This document shows, one piece after another, positions 41,434 to 49,960 of a stretch of 64,000 nucleotides of DNA. The stretch comes from Streptomyces chartreusis. GTDB taxonomy: Bacteria > Actinomycetota > Actinomycetes > Streptomycetales > Streptomycetaceae. Every line of letters starts with the position of its first letter. The first letter of the stretch is position 1. The stretch spans positions 7,502,001 through 7,566,000 of the forward strand of contig NZ_CP023689.1 in NCBI RefSeq assembly GCF_008704715.1, in the 5' to 3' direction. Below the pieces are notes generated by a model. The model was not told the origin of the DNA, did not search any database, and was given only the letters and a program-made list of their open reading frames with translations. Made by a program: the position numbers and the translations under genes.

Positions 41434-42027
41434 ATGACCGATCCGACCATCGACCTCGGACCGCAGACCCGCGTCGTCGCCCGTCTCGTCGAGGCCGTCA
41501 CCGACGAGCAGCTCTCGGCGCCGACGCCCTGCCCCGAGATGGCTGTGCACAATCTGCTGGGCCACCTGCTCGGCCTGTCCGTCGCCTTCCGTGACGCCGC
41601 CCGCAAGGAACTCGGCCCCACCACCGACACGAACCCCGGTTCGGTCGTCCCGGACATCGGCCCGGCCTGGCGCGAGGAGCTGCCCAAGGTGCTCGACGAA
41701 CTGGGGGAGGTGTGGCGCGCCCCGGACGCGTGGACCGGCATGACCCGCGCGGGCGGCGTCGACCTGCCCGGTGCAGTCGCCGGCGCGGTGGCCGTGGACG
41801 AGCTGGTGATCCACGCCTGGGACCTGGCCGTCGCCACGGGGCAGCCGTACACCCCGGACCCGGCCGCCCTCCAGATGTCCCACGACTTCCTGCGCGCCGC
41901 AGCCGACGCCGGCGACCGGGGCGGCGGCATCTTCGGCCCGGTCGTCCCGGTACCGGACGATGCACCCCTGCTGGACCGCGCGGTGGGGCTGAGCGGGCGG
42001 GATCCGGGCTGGAACCAGGGGGCGTAG
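41434..42027 (+). CDS. TIGR03086-family DinB-like metal-binding protein
   Basis: The product is 197 aa with GAGGAG before the ATG. The fold is the mycothiol-dependent maleylpyruvate isomerase N-type four-helix bundle: TPCPEMAVHNLLGHLLGLS near residue 30 and DELVIHAWDLAVATG near 125 supply the three metal His positions. Such proteins may use mycothiol, but the reaction is not known here. Confidence 0.85.
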   Translation: MTDPTIDLGPQTRVVARLVEAVTDEQLSAPTPCPEMAVHNLLGHLLGLSVAFRDAARKELGPTTDTNPGSVVPDIGPAWREELPKVLDELGEVWRAPDAWTGMTRAGGVDLPGAVAGAVAVDELVIHAWDLAVATGQPYTPDPAALQMSHDFLRAAADAGDRGGGIFGPVVPVPDDAPLLDRAVGLSGRDPGWNQGA

Positions 42028-42423
42028 GAGGTAAACGGCACACGCGCCACGAATCACGGGCCCCGCCGGCATCGGCCGCGCGAGGGCCCGTACGCATGCC
42101 GGCCCGTACGCATGCCGGCCCGTACGCATGCCGGCCCGTACGCATGCGGGGCTGGTCGACTGCGGGTGCCGGGTCCGGCCGCGGAATCCGCGCATCCGTC
42201 CGGCACGGCAGGCGCAGGCTTCTGACCTGCGCATCCCCGGCCCGGATCCCATCGGCGCGCCCCAACACCCCCGCCCCTCCCCGAACTTCCTTTGTCAGAA
42301 GCGTTGACGAATCTTGCTGCCCCTCCTACCTTCATCGCGTCGCACTTCGTACGTCATATATGAGACGCGATACGTGAGATCCCATACGCGAGATCCGATC
42401 CCGCGAAGATCCGAGAGGCGCGC
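42028..42423. other. Intergenic region with tandem repeat and GntR-type sites
   Basis: This 396-bp stretch has no supported gene. CGTACGCATGCCGGCC repeats 3.6 times in tandem from 42089. Close to the GntR gene lie the palindrome TCATATATGA (42354-42363) and two direct units ATACGTGAGATCC and ATACGCGAGATCC, which are good candidates for the GntR operator. Confidence 0.55.
42089..42146. repeat. 16-bp tandem repeat
   Basis: There are three perfect copies of CGTACGCATGCCGGCC and a partial fourth. Each holds the alternating palindromes GTAC and GCATGC. It is likely to vary in copy number between strains. Confidence 0.85.
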
Positions 42424-43092
42424 ATGACCTCTGTGCCCACGCCGATCCCCTCCCGCACGCAGTTCGTGCTGGAGGAGATCAAACGCCGCATCCTCACCGG
42501 GCAGTTGACGCCGGGTCAGGCCCTGGTGGAGACCGAGCTCGCCGCGCAGTTCGGGGTGTCCAAGACCCCGGTGCGCGAGGCGCTCAAGACGCTGGCCGGG
42601 ACCGGGCTGGTCGTGATGAACCAGTACAAGGGCGTCACGGTGCGCATGGTGGACGCGGACATGGCGCGCGAGGTCTACGACGTACGGCTGCTCCTTGAGC
42701 CCGAGGCGCTCAAGCGGGCCGTCCGGCGCGGAGCCTCCCTCGACGCCGCCCGCGACGCGCTGACCCGCGCCGACGCCGCCACCGACACCGCCGAACGCTC
42801 CCTCGCCAACCGGGAGTTCCACCGCGCCCTGTACCTGCCGTGCGGCAACCCGCTGCTCGGCCGGATGCTCGACGAGGTGCGAGACCAGGCCGCCCTCGTC
42901 TCCGCCGTCGCCTGGGCCGCCTCCCCCTCCTGGGAGCGCGAGGCCGGCGAGCACCGGGAGATCCTGCGGCTGGCGCTCGAAGGGGACGCGGACGGCGCCG
43001 GGCGCGCCCTGCACGCCCACATCGCGTCGTTCGTGCAACGGGCCTTCCCGGACGCGGGAGTCGAGGCCCAGGGAGAGGACGGTCCGGCATGA
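42424..43092 (+). CDS. GntR/FadR-family regulator of the sugar-acid operon
   Basis: The product is 222 aa. The winged HTH (FVLEEIKRRILTGQLTPGQAL, FGVSKTPVREALKTLAG) and FCD domain (EVYDVRLLLEPEAL, NREFHRALY, EHREILRLA) include the His residues of the metal site. It starts a tightly overlapping operon (ATGA with the lyase gene), so it is almost surely the local regulator answering a sugar acid. Confidence 0.9.
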   Translation: MTSVPTPIPSRTQFVLEEIKRRILTGQLTPGQALVETELAAQFGVSKTPVREALKTLAGTGLVVMNQYKGVTVRMVDADMAREVYDVRLLLEPEALKRAVRRGASLDAARDALTRADAATDTAERSLANREFHRALYLPCGNPLLGRMLDEVRDQAALVSAVAWAASPSWEREAGEHREILRLALEGDADGAGRALHAHIASFVQRAFPDAGVEAQGEDGPA

Positions 43093-43997
43093 CAACGACG
43101 TTCGAGTCTCAGCGGACGGCCCTGGCCGACGTGGTGGCGATCCCGGTGACCCCGTTCGCCGAGGACGGCCGCGTGGACCAGGACGCCCACCGGGCCCTGC
43201 TGCGTCGTCTGCTCGACGGGGGCGTCACCACCCTCACCCCCAACGGCAACACCGGCGAGTTCTACACCCTCACCCCCGAAGAGCGCCGCCTCGTCACCGA
43301 GTTGACCGTCGACGAGGCCGGCGACCGGGCCGCGATCCTCGTCGGCGTGGGACACGACGTGCCCACCGCCGTCGCCTCCGCACGGCACGCCCGTGAACTC
43401 GGCGCCCGGATGGTGATGGTCCACCAGCCCGTCCACCCCTACGTCTCCCAGGGCGGCTGGGTCGACTATCACCGTGCCATCGCCGAGGCCGTGCCCGAGC
43501 TCGGCGTCGTCCCGTACATCCGCAATGCCCAGCTGACCGGCGCCCGCCTCGCCGAACTCGGCGCCGCCTGCCCGAACGTCATCGGCGTGAAGTACGCCGT
43601 CCCGGACGCCGCCCGGTTCGCCGCCTTCGCACGGGACGCGGGAGGCGACCGCTTCGTGTGGGTCGCCGGCCTCGCCGAGCCGTACGCCCCCTCCTACTTC
43701 TCCGCGGGCGCCACCGGCTTCACCTCGGGTCTCGTGAACGTCGCCCCGTCCGTCTCGCTGAACATGATCGAAGCGCTCCGGGCCGGTGACTACCCGGCCG
43801 CCATGAAGGTCTGGGAGCAGATCCGCCGCTTCGAGGAGCTGCGCGCCGCGAACGGCTCCGCCAACAACGTCACCGTCGTCAAGGAGGCCCTCGCCTCCCT
43901 CGGCCTGTGCCGCCGCGACGTCCGCCCGCCCAGCCGGGAACTCCCCGAGGACGAGCGCGCCGAGGTCGCCGGGATAGCCGCCGGGTGGTCCCTATGA
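43089..43997 (+). CDS. DHDPS-family sugar-acid dehydratase or aldolase
   Basis: The product is 302 aa. Schiff-base K168 in GVKYAVPD and Y143 in VPYIRNAQ are at the same places as in the kdgD product, while PNGNTGEFYTLTP replaces the DapA signature. In this setting it probably acts on the 2-keto-3-deoxy sugar acid formed by the next enzyme: either dehydration of 2-keto-3-deoxy-L-arabinonate or retro-aldol cleavage. The sequence alone does not decide. It overlaps both neighbours by 4 bp. Confidence 0.82.
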   Translation: MTTTFESQRTALADVVAIPVTPFAEDGRVDQDAHRALLRRLLDGGVTTLTPNGNTGEFYTLTPEERRLVTELTVDEAGDRAAILVGVGHDVPTAVASARHARELGARMVMVHQPVHPYVSQGGWVDYHRAIAEAVPELGVVPYIRNAQLTGARLAELGAACPNVIGVKYAVPDAARFAAFARDAGGDRFVWVAGLAEPYAPSYFSAGATGFTSGLVNVAPSVSLNMIEALRAGDYPAAMKVWEQIRRFEELRAANGSANNVTVVKEALASLGLCRRDVRPPSRELPEDERAEVAGIAAGWSL

Positions 43998-45724
43998 GCG
44001 AGGGAAGGCGGCCCGAGGAACTCAGAAGCCATCAGTGGTACGGCACCGAGGGCCAGCTGCGCACCTGGTCGCACAACGCCCGGATGCGCCAGCTGGGATA
44101 CGAGGCGGAGGAGTACCGGGGCCGTCCGGTGATCGCCGTCCTCAACACCTGGTCCGACATCAACCCCTGCCACGTCCATCTGCGCGAGCGGGCCGAGGCG
44201 GTCAAGCGGGGGGTGTGGCAGGCCGGGGGCTTCCCGCTCGAGTTCCCGGTCGCCACGCTCTCGGAGACGTACCAGAAGCCGACCCCGATGCTCTATCGCA
44301 ACCTGCTCGCGATGGAGACCGAGGAACTGCTGCGGTCGTATCCGATCGACGCGGCGGTGCTGCTCGGGGGCTGCGACAAGTCGACACCGGCGCTGCTGAT
44401 GGGCGCGACCTCGGCCGATGTGCCGTCGATCTTCGTCCCCGCCGGGCCGATGCTCCCGGGGCACTGGCGCGGCGAGACCCTCGGGTCCGGCACCGACATG
44501 TGGAAGTACTGGGACGAGCACCGCGCGGGCAACCTCACCGACTGCGAACTGCGGGAGCTCCAGGGCGGGTTGGCGCGTTCCCCCGGCCACTGCATGACCA
44601 TGGGGACCGCCTCCACCATGACCGCGGCGGCGGAGGCCCTCGGCATGACACTGCCGGGTGCCTCCTCGATCCCGGCCGTCGACTCCGGGCACGAGCGGAT
44701 GGCCGCCGCCTCCGGGCGCCGGGCCGTGGAGCTCGCGTGGAGCGGGCTCAAACCGTCCGGGATCCTCACCCGCGAGGCGTTCGAGGACGCCGTCACCACG
44801 GTGCTCGGGCTGGGCGGCTCCACCAACGCCGTGATCCACCTGATCGCGATGGCCGGCCGCGCCCGCATCGAGCTCACCCTCGACGACTTCGACCGCATCG
44901 CACGCACCGTCCCGGTGCTGGCGAACGTGCGGCCCGGCGGACAGACGTACCTCATGGAGGACTTCTACTTTGCCGGCGGCCTGCCCGCCTTCCTCTCGCG
45001 GATCACCGACCTGCTGCACCTGGACCGGCCGACCGTCGCCGGCACCCTGCGCGAGCAGCTCCAGGGCGCAGTCGTCCACGACGACGACGTCATCCGCACC
45101 CGCGAGAACCCGGTCGCCGCCGAGGGCGGAGTGGCCGTGCTGCGCGGCAACCTCTGCCCGGACGGCGCCGTCATCAAGCACATCTCCGCAGAACGGCAGC
45201 TGCTCAAGCACACCGGTCCCGCCGTGGTCTTCGACGACTACAAGACCATGCAGCGGACCATCGACGACCCGTCCCTCGGCATCACCGCCGACAGCGTGCT
45301 CGTGCTGCGCAACGCCGGGCCCAAGGGCGGTCCCGGCATGCCCGAGTACGGCATGCTGCCGATCCCCGGCCACCTGCTCAAGCAGGGCGTGCGGGACATG
45401 GTGCGGATCTCCGACGCCCGGATGAGCGGCACGAGTTACGGCGCCTGCGCGCTGCACGTCGCGCCCGAGTCGTACGTCGGGGGACCGCTCGCCCTGGTCC
45501 GCGCCGGGGATCTCATCACCCTCGACGTCGAGGAACGCACCCTCCATCTCCACGTGGACGACGCGGAGCTGGAGCGGCGCAGGGCGGACTGGACGCCGCC
45601 GCCCACACGTTACGAGCGGGGCTACGGCGCGCTCTACAACGAACAGATCACCCAGGCCGACACCGGCTGCGACTTCGAGTTCCTCGCCCGTCCGGGCAAG
45701 GTCGCCGACCCCTACGCCGGCTGA
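43994..45724 (+). CDS. IlvD/Edd-family sugar-acid dehydratase, L-arabinonate dehydratase-like
   Basis: The product is 576 aa. The [2Fe-2S] cysteines are C59 (WSDINPCH), C127 (LLGGCDKS, with the metal-bridging K129) and C200 (SPGHCMTMGT). As I recall, these are the same numbers as in the characterised L-arabinonate dehydratase of Rhizobium leguminosarum. The base Ser sits in DARMSGTSYG. It removes water from a C5 or C6 aldonic acid to give the 2-keto-3-deoxy acid. L-arabinonate, D-fuconate, D-galactonate or D-xylonate remain possible. GH43 downstream favours pentose. Confidence 0.85.
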   Translation: MSEGRRPEELRSHQWYGTEGQLRTWSHNARMRQLGYEAEEYRGRPVIAVLNTWSDINPCHVHLRERAEAVKRGVWQAGGFPLEFPVATLSETYQKPTPMLYRNLLAMETEELLRSYPIDAAVLLGGCDKSTPALLMGATSADVPSIFVPAGPMLPGHWRGETLGSGTDMWKYWDEHRAGNLTDCELRELQGGLARSPGHCMTMGTASTMTAAAEALGMTLPGASSIPAVDSGHERMAAASGRRAVELAWSGLKPSGILTREAFEDAVTTVLGLGGSTNAVIHLIAMAGRARIELTLDDFDRIARTVPVLANVRPGGQTYLMEDFYFAGGLPAFLSRITDLLHLDRPTVAGTLREQLQGAVVHDDDVIRTRENPVAAEGGVAVLRGNLCPDGAVIKHISAERQLLKHTGPAVVFDDYKTMQRTIDDPSLGITADSVLVLRNAGPKGGPGMPEYGMLPIPGHLLKQGVRDMVRISDARMSGTSYGACALHVAPESYVGGPLALVRAGDLITLDVEERTLHLHVDDAELERRRADWTPPPTRYERGYGALYNEQITQADTGCDFEFLARPGKVADPYAG

Positions 45725-45759
45725 CCGGCGGCACGACCTCGCACAGCCCTGCACATCGA

Positions 45760-45771
45760 GTAAGCGCTTCC
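45760..45771. promoter_or_regulatory. LacI-type operator (AAGCGCTT core)
   Basis: GTAAGCGCTTCC has the AAGCGCTT core of LacI/GalR-family sites in actinobacteria. It lies 49 bp upstream of the permease ATG in the only sizeable gap of the operon, so the transport genes may have their own promoter and control. Confidence 0.5.
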
Positions 45772-45819
45772 CGAACGACGTACGCACACCCGCACGACGT
45801 ACCAGAACGGAGAACAGTC

Positions 45820-46755
45820 ATGGCCCAAGCCGCAGCCGTGGCGAAACCGCCCACGCCACCCCGGCGACGCCGTGCCTCCGCCACGCCGCGCAGGCTCCCG
45901 TATCTGCTGATCGCCCCGGCCGCCCTGCTCATGCTGGGCTTCATCGCCTACCCGGTCATCGGCGTCTTCTACTACAGCCTTCAGGAGTACAACCCCACCA
46001 AGCCCTGGCGGAACGGCTTCGCGGGCCTCGACAACTTCGTCCACGCCTTCACCGAGGACCCGCTGTTCTGGGACACGCTGGTCTTCAGCGCCAAGTGGGT
46101 GTTCGTCGAGGTCGGACTCCAGCTGCTGTTCGGGCTCGCGCTCGCGCTGATCGTCAACCAGACCTTCGTGGGGCGTGCGCTCGGCCGTGCGCTCGTGTTC
46201 TCCCCGTGGGCCGTCTCCGGCGTGCTCACCTCGGCGATCTGGGTGCTGCTCTACAACTCCCAGACGGGCATCACCCGTTACCTCGCCGACGCCGGGATCG
46301 GCTCCTACGGCACGAGCTGGCTGTCGGACACCTCCACGGTGTTCCCGGCGGCGATCGTCGCCGACCTGTGGCGCGGTGTGCCGTTCTTCGCGATCCTCAT
46401 CCTCGCCGACCTCCAGTCCGTCTCGAAGGACCTGTACGAGGCCGCCGAGGTCGACGGGGCCAGCCGGATCAAGCAGTTCTGGCACATCACGCTGCCCCAT
46501 CTGAAGGACGCGATCGTCCTGTCCACGCTGCTGCGCGCGGTGTGGGAGTTCAACAACGTCGACCTGCTCTACACGCTGACCGGCGGCGGCCCCGCGGGAG
46601 TCACCACGACCCTGCCGCTGTACATCGCCAACACCAGCGTCGACGCCCACAACTTCGGCTACGCGTCCGCCCTGACCACGGTCGCGTTCGTGATCCTCCT
46701 CTTCTGCTCGGTGGTCTATCTGCGGCTGAGCAAGTTCGGAGGTGAGGACAAGTGA
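45820..46755 (+). CDS. ABC sugar permease (MalF type)
   Basis: The product is 311 aa. The N-terminus is basic and six membrane segments follow. The EAA loop is LYEAAEVDGASRIKQFWHIT, with LTGGGPAGVTTTLPLYI toward the end. AACGGAGAA precedes the ATG. It pairs with the next permease. The binding protein is probably the one at 52646 in the same island, and an external MsiK-type ATPase is expected. Confidence 0.92.
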   Translation: MAQAAAVAKPPTPPRRRRASATPRRLPYLLIAPAALLMLGFIAYPVIGVFYYSLQEYNPTKPWRNGFAGLDNFVHAFTEDPLFWDTLVFSAKWVFVEVGLQLLFGLALALIVNQTFVGRALGRALVFSPWAVSGVLTSAIWVLLYNSQTGITRYLADAGIGSYGTSWLSDTSTVFPAAIVADLWRGVPFFAILILADLQSVSKDLYEAAEVDGASRIKQFWHITLPHLKDAIVLSTLLRAVWEFNNVDLLYTLTGGGPAGVTTTLPLYIANTSVDAHNFGYASALTTVAFVILLFCSVVYLRLSKFGGEDK

Positions 46756-47648
46756 GCGTGCAGGAAGCCACCAAGGCCGCGCCCGCGCCGATGCACACCA
46801 CCCCCGAGCCGCCGCGTCCGGCGAAGCGGCACCGCAACTGGGACGAGGTCCCGCGCTGGCAGATCTACCTCCCGCTGGGGATCTACCTGCTCTTCACCCT
46901 CATCCCCTTCTACTGGATCCTGCTGTTCTCGCTGCGCCCGGCCGGCTCGACCTCCCTCGTGCCCTGGCCGATGACCTTCGACCACTTCGAGAAGGTCTGG
47001 ACGGAGCGCAGCTTCGGGACGTACTTCCAGAACAGCGTGCTGGTCGGCGTCGTCACCCTGCTGATGACGACCCTCGTCGCCCTGGCCGGCGGCTACGCCC
47101 TCGCGCGCTTCAACTTCAGGATCAAGCGGGCGTTCATGCTCGGGCTGCTGTGCTCGCAGTTCGTGCCGGGCGCGCTGCTCCTGGTGCCGCTGTTCGAGAT
47201 CTTCGCCGAACTGCAGATGATCAACTCGCTGGGCAGCGTCATCATCGCCGAGACGGTGTTCCAGCTGCCGTTGTCGATGATCCTGATCAGCAACTTCATC
47301 AAGAACGTGCCGTACTCCCTGGAGGAGGCGGCCTGGGTCGACGGCTGCAACCGGATGACGGCCTTCAGGATCGTCGTCCTGCCCCTGCTGCGGCCCGGTC
47401 TGATCGCCGTCGGCTCCTTCGCCTTCGTGCACTCCTGGAACCACTTCCTGTTCGCCCTGATGTTCCTCAACAACCAGGAGAAGCAGACCATCCCGGTCGG
47501 CCTCAACACCCTGATGGGCGCCGACAGCGTGGACCTGGGCGCGCTCGCCGCGGGCGGCATCATCGCGGCCGTACCGGTGGTGATCGTGTTCGCCTTCATC
47601 CAGAAGTGGCTGATCACGGGCTTCAGCGCGGGGGCGGTGAAGGGATGA
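46752..47648 (+). CDS. ABC sugar permease (MalG type)
   Basis: The product is 298 aa from a GTG overlapping the previous stop. Six membrane segments follow a Pro-rich tail. The EAA loop is SLEEAAWVDGCNRMTAFRIV, with WNHFLFALMFLNNQEKQTIP typical of this class. The end GFSAGAVKG is the normal C-terminus, so the gene is complete and the next frame is a separate relic. Confidence 0.92.
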   Translation: MSVQEATKAAPAPMHTTPEPPRPAKRHRNWDEVPRWQIYLPLGIYLLFTLIPFYWILLFSLRPAGSTSLVPWPMTFDHFEKVWTERSFGTYFQNSVLVGVVTLLMTTLVALAGGYALARFNFRIKRAFMLGLLCSQFVPGALLLVPLFEIFAELQMINSLGSVIIAETVFQLPLSMILISNFIKNVPYSLEEAAWVDGCNRMTAFRIVVLPLLRPGLIAVGSFAFVHSWNHFLFALMFLNNQEKQTIPVGLNTLMGADSVDLGALAAGGIIAAVPVVIVFAFIQKWLITGFSAGAVKG

Positions 47649-47962
47649 GACCCCGTCACATCGGCGCCCTGATTGCCATGTTGGGACCGCTGCGCGTCCC
47701 CGCCCACGCCGACGACGCCAATGGCTCCGCCGGCAGTGCCGCGACGGGTCTTCGGCCGACTGAGACGCCGTCGTGGCTGGTCGCGCAGTTCCCCGCGCCC
47801 CTGAAGGGCGCTGCCGCGCCCGACCCGCTGAGCGACATCAGCCGCGACACCCTTGCCCCGAACGACGTCGGCCGGACACCTACCCTGCACACAAAGATCG
47901 ACAGCGCCGGGGCGGCCGACCGAGCGGTGGCCCGTGGCGCGGGCGCAGGGAGGCTTCCTTGA
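47645..47962 (+). pseudogene. Relic of a secreted pectate lyase, internally deleted
   Basis: The open frame has an N-terminus like an export signal (RHIGALIAMLGPLRVPAHAD). It then runs through a dispersed repeat-A element (read as LVAQFPAPLKG) and ends in VGRTPTLHTKIDSA, then GAGAGRLP. That ending mirrors the PL1 pectate lyase of this window (residues from about 409: AGWTPTLRTKVDSP, then GAGRLR). The whole catalytic middle is missing. It is read as a lyase gene collapsed by deletion, with the repeat at the junction. Its last bases overlap the next start. Confidence 0.6.
47774..47811. repeat. Dispersed repeat family A, copy 2
   Basis: TGGCTGGTCGCGCAGTTCCC is followed by the hairpin GCGCCC-CTGAA-GGGCGC. 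It is the same element as at 26034 and 63821 and sits within the lyase relic. Confidence 0.8.
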
Positions 47963-49128
47963 GCAGTGCCGTACCCATCGTCCTGGCGGGCGCGCGCGGC
48001 CACGGCCGGTGGCACCTGGACAACATCCGCCGGCTCCAGGACAAGGGCATCGTGCGGCTGGCGGGGATCTGTGAGCTGACCCCGCTGGGCGACGACGAGC
48101 TCCCCGAGGGCCTCGGTTCGCCGGAGCAGTCCGCCGACTTCGGCGCCCTCCTCGACTCCACCGGCGCCCGCGTCGCGGTGATCTGCACGCCGATCCCGAC
48201 CCACGCCGACCTGGCGCTGACGGCCGCCCGCAAGGGCGTGCACCTGCTGCTGGAGAAGCCGCCCGCGCCCTCGTACGCCGAGTACCGGCGCATGGCCGAC
48301 GGGATCGCGGAGACCGGGGTCGCCTGCCAGATCGGCTTCCAGTCGCTCGGCTCGCACGCCGTGCCCGCGATCCGGACGATGATGGCCGAGGGGGCGATCG
48401 GCGAGATCACCGGCATCGGCGGAGCGGGCGCCTGGGCACGCCCCGAGTCGTACTACCGGCGCGCGCCCTGGGCGGGCAGGCGCAGGCTGAACGGCGTCGA
48501 CGTCGTCGACGGGGCGCTCACCAACCCGCTCGCGCACGCCGTCGCCACCGCACTCGCCCTGAACGGCACCCTGCGCGCCGACGATGTCACCGGCGTCGAG
48601 ACCGAGCTGCTGCGCGCCAACGACATCGAGTCCGACGACACCTCCTGCGTCCGCGTCGGCACCGCGCAGGACCGCCCGGTCGTCGTCGCCGCGACGCTGT
48701 GCGCCGAGGACCCCGGCGAGCCGTATGTCGTCGTCCACGGCGACCGCGGCCGGATCACCTTCTGGTACAAGCAGGACCGCGTCCTGCTCCAGCGCGCGGG
48801 CCGTGGCCCCGAGGAGTCCGAGTACGGCCGCACCGACCTGCTGGAGAACCTCGTCGAGCACCTGATCGACGGCACCGACCTGCTGGTCACGCCCGAGGCG
48901 ACCGGCGCCTTCATGAAGGTCGTGGAAGCGATTCGACTGGCCCCCGACCCGGCCCCGCTGCCCGCCGGCGCCTGGCAGCCGCTCCCCGACGAGCAGCGCC
49001 GAGTCGTGCCCGGCATCGACGGCCTGGTCGCGGCCGCCGCCGACACCCTCGCCCTCTACTCCGAGCTGGGCGCCCCCTGGGCCGACCCGGCGCGAACGAA
49101 AGAGGTGAGCACTGATGACTCCCCCTGA
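47959..49128 (+). CDS. Gfo/Idh/MocA oxidoreductase, TTG start
   Basis: The product is 389 aa. The TTG at 47959 has GGGAGG five bases upstream; no ATG or GTG lies near the Rossmann start (IVLAGARGHGRWHLDN). The catalytic-lysine motif is LLLEKPPAPSY. The middle PESYYRRAPWAGRRRLNG, then NPLAHAV, is typical of sugar oxidoreductases in polysaccharide loci. It may be the pentose or aldose dehydrogenase opening the oxidative route, but the product could also be a keto-sugar. Confidence 0.85.
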   Translation: MSSAVPIVLAGARGHGRWHLDNIRRLQDKGIVRLAGICELTPLGDDELPEGLGSPEQSADFGALLDSTGARVAVICTPIPTHADLALTAARKGVHLLLEKPPAPSYAEYRRMADGIAETGVACQIGFQSLGSHAVPAIRTMMAEGAIGEITGIGGAGAWARPESYYRRAPWAGRRRLNGVDVVDGALTNPLAHAVATALALNGTLRADDVTGVETELLRANDIESDDTSCVRVGTAQDRPVVVAATLCAEDPGEPYVVVHGDRGRITFWYKQDRVLLQRAGRGPEESEYGRTDLLENLVEHLIDGTDLLVTPEATGAFMKVVEAIRLAPDPAPLPAGAWQPLPDEQRRVVPGIDGLVAAAADTLALYSELGAPWADPARTKEVSTDDSP

Positions 49129-49960
49129 CACCGCGGTGCTGCGCGTCGCGGGCCGACCGGTCGGCCGGTACGTCACCCGGCCCGAACTGCCCGCCCGGCT
49201 CGCCCCGCGCCCGTATCTGCACCCCGTCACCACCCTGGCCGGCACGGCGGTCACCGAGATCGGCCCCGCCGACCACATACACCACCTCGGCGTCGGTGTC
49301 GCCGTACCCGACGTCGAGGGGGCCAACTTCTGGGGCGGGCGCACCTTCGTCCGGGACCGGGGCCCGACCGAGCTCGACAACCACGGAGCCCAGCGGCACA
49401 CCGCCTTCCAGCTGCGCGACCCCGACGGCTTCGTCGAGGAACTGCGCTGGGTGGCGGCCGGGGCCGAGCTGCTGCGCGAACGCCGTACGGTCGCGGCCAC
49501 CGAACTCACCCGGGCCGCCTGGGCGCTGGACTTCACCTTCTCCCTCACCAACGTCACCTCCCAGCCGCTGTCCATCGGCAGCCCCGCCACCAACGGCCGC
49601 CCCGGCGCCGCGTACGGCGGTTTCTTCTGGCGGGCCCGCAAGGAGGCGCAGGCACCTGAGGTGTTCACCGTCGACCGCGAGGGCGAGAGCGAGATCCACG
49701 GGACCGTCGCGCCCTGGGTGGCGCTGGTGGGCTCCACCTGGTCGCTGATCTTCGCCGGGGCCACCGAACGGACCCGCCGCGACCCGTGGTTCGTGCGCGC
49801 CGAGGAGTACCCCGGCGTCGGCTCCTCCCTGGCCGTCGACGAGCGCCTGCCGATCCCGCCCGGCGAGACCGCCGTACGCCGGATCGTCACCGTCGTCGCC
49901 GACGGCCGGATCAGCCGGCTCGAAGCGGCGTCCCTGGTCCGCAAGGCGGTGAGCCCGTGA
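49115..49960 (+). CDS. PmoA-like (DUF6807) protein
   Basis: The product is 281 aa, overlapping the oxidoreductase by 14 bp. The conserved segments PYLHPVTTLAGTAVTEI, then DHIHHLGVGVAVPDVEGANFWGG, and NGRPGAAYGGFFWRARKEA are those of the PmoA/DUF6807 family found beside Gfo/Idh genes. It has no signal peptide. Its His-rich motif suggests a metal site. The activity is undetermined; a link to sugar oxidation is inferred from constant neighbourhood. Confidence 0.8.
   Translation: MTPPDTAVLRVAGRPVGRYVTRPELPARLAPRPYLHPVTTLAGTAVTEIGPADHIHHLGVGVAVPDVEGANFWGGRTFVRDRGPTELDNHGAQRHTAFQLRDPDGFVEELRWVAAGAELLRERRTVAATELTRAAWALDFTFSLTNVTSQPLSIGSPATNGRPGAAYGGFFWRARKEAQAPEVFTVDREGESEIHGTVAPWVALVGSTWSLIFAGATERTRRDPWFVRAEEYPGVGSSLAVDERLPIPPGETAVRRIVTVVADGRISRLEAASLVRKAVSP

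Noticed and set aside
42089..42146. CRISPR-like array
   Set aside because: The units are contiguous with no spacers and only 16 bp long, so it is a plain tandem repeat.
44035..45819. Long frame overlapping the dehydratase
   Set aside because: Arg/Pro/His-rich shadow of the IlvD/Edd gene in another frame; only its last part from 45820 is the real permease.
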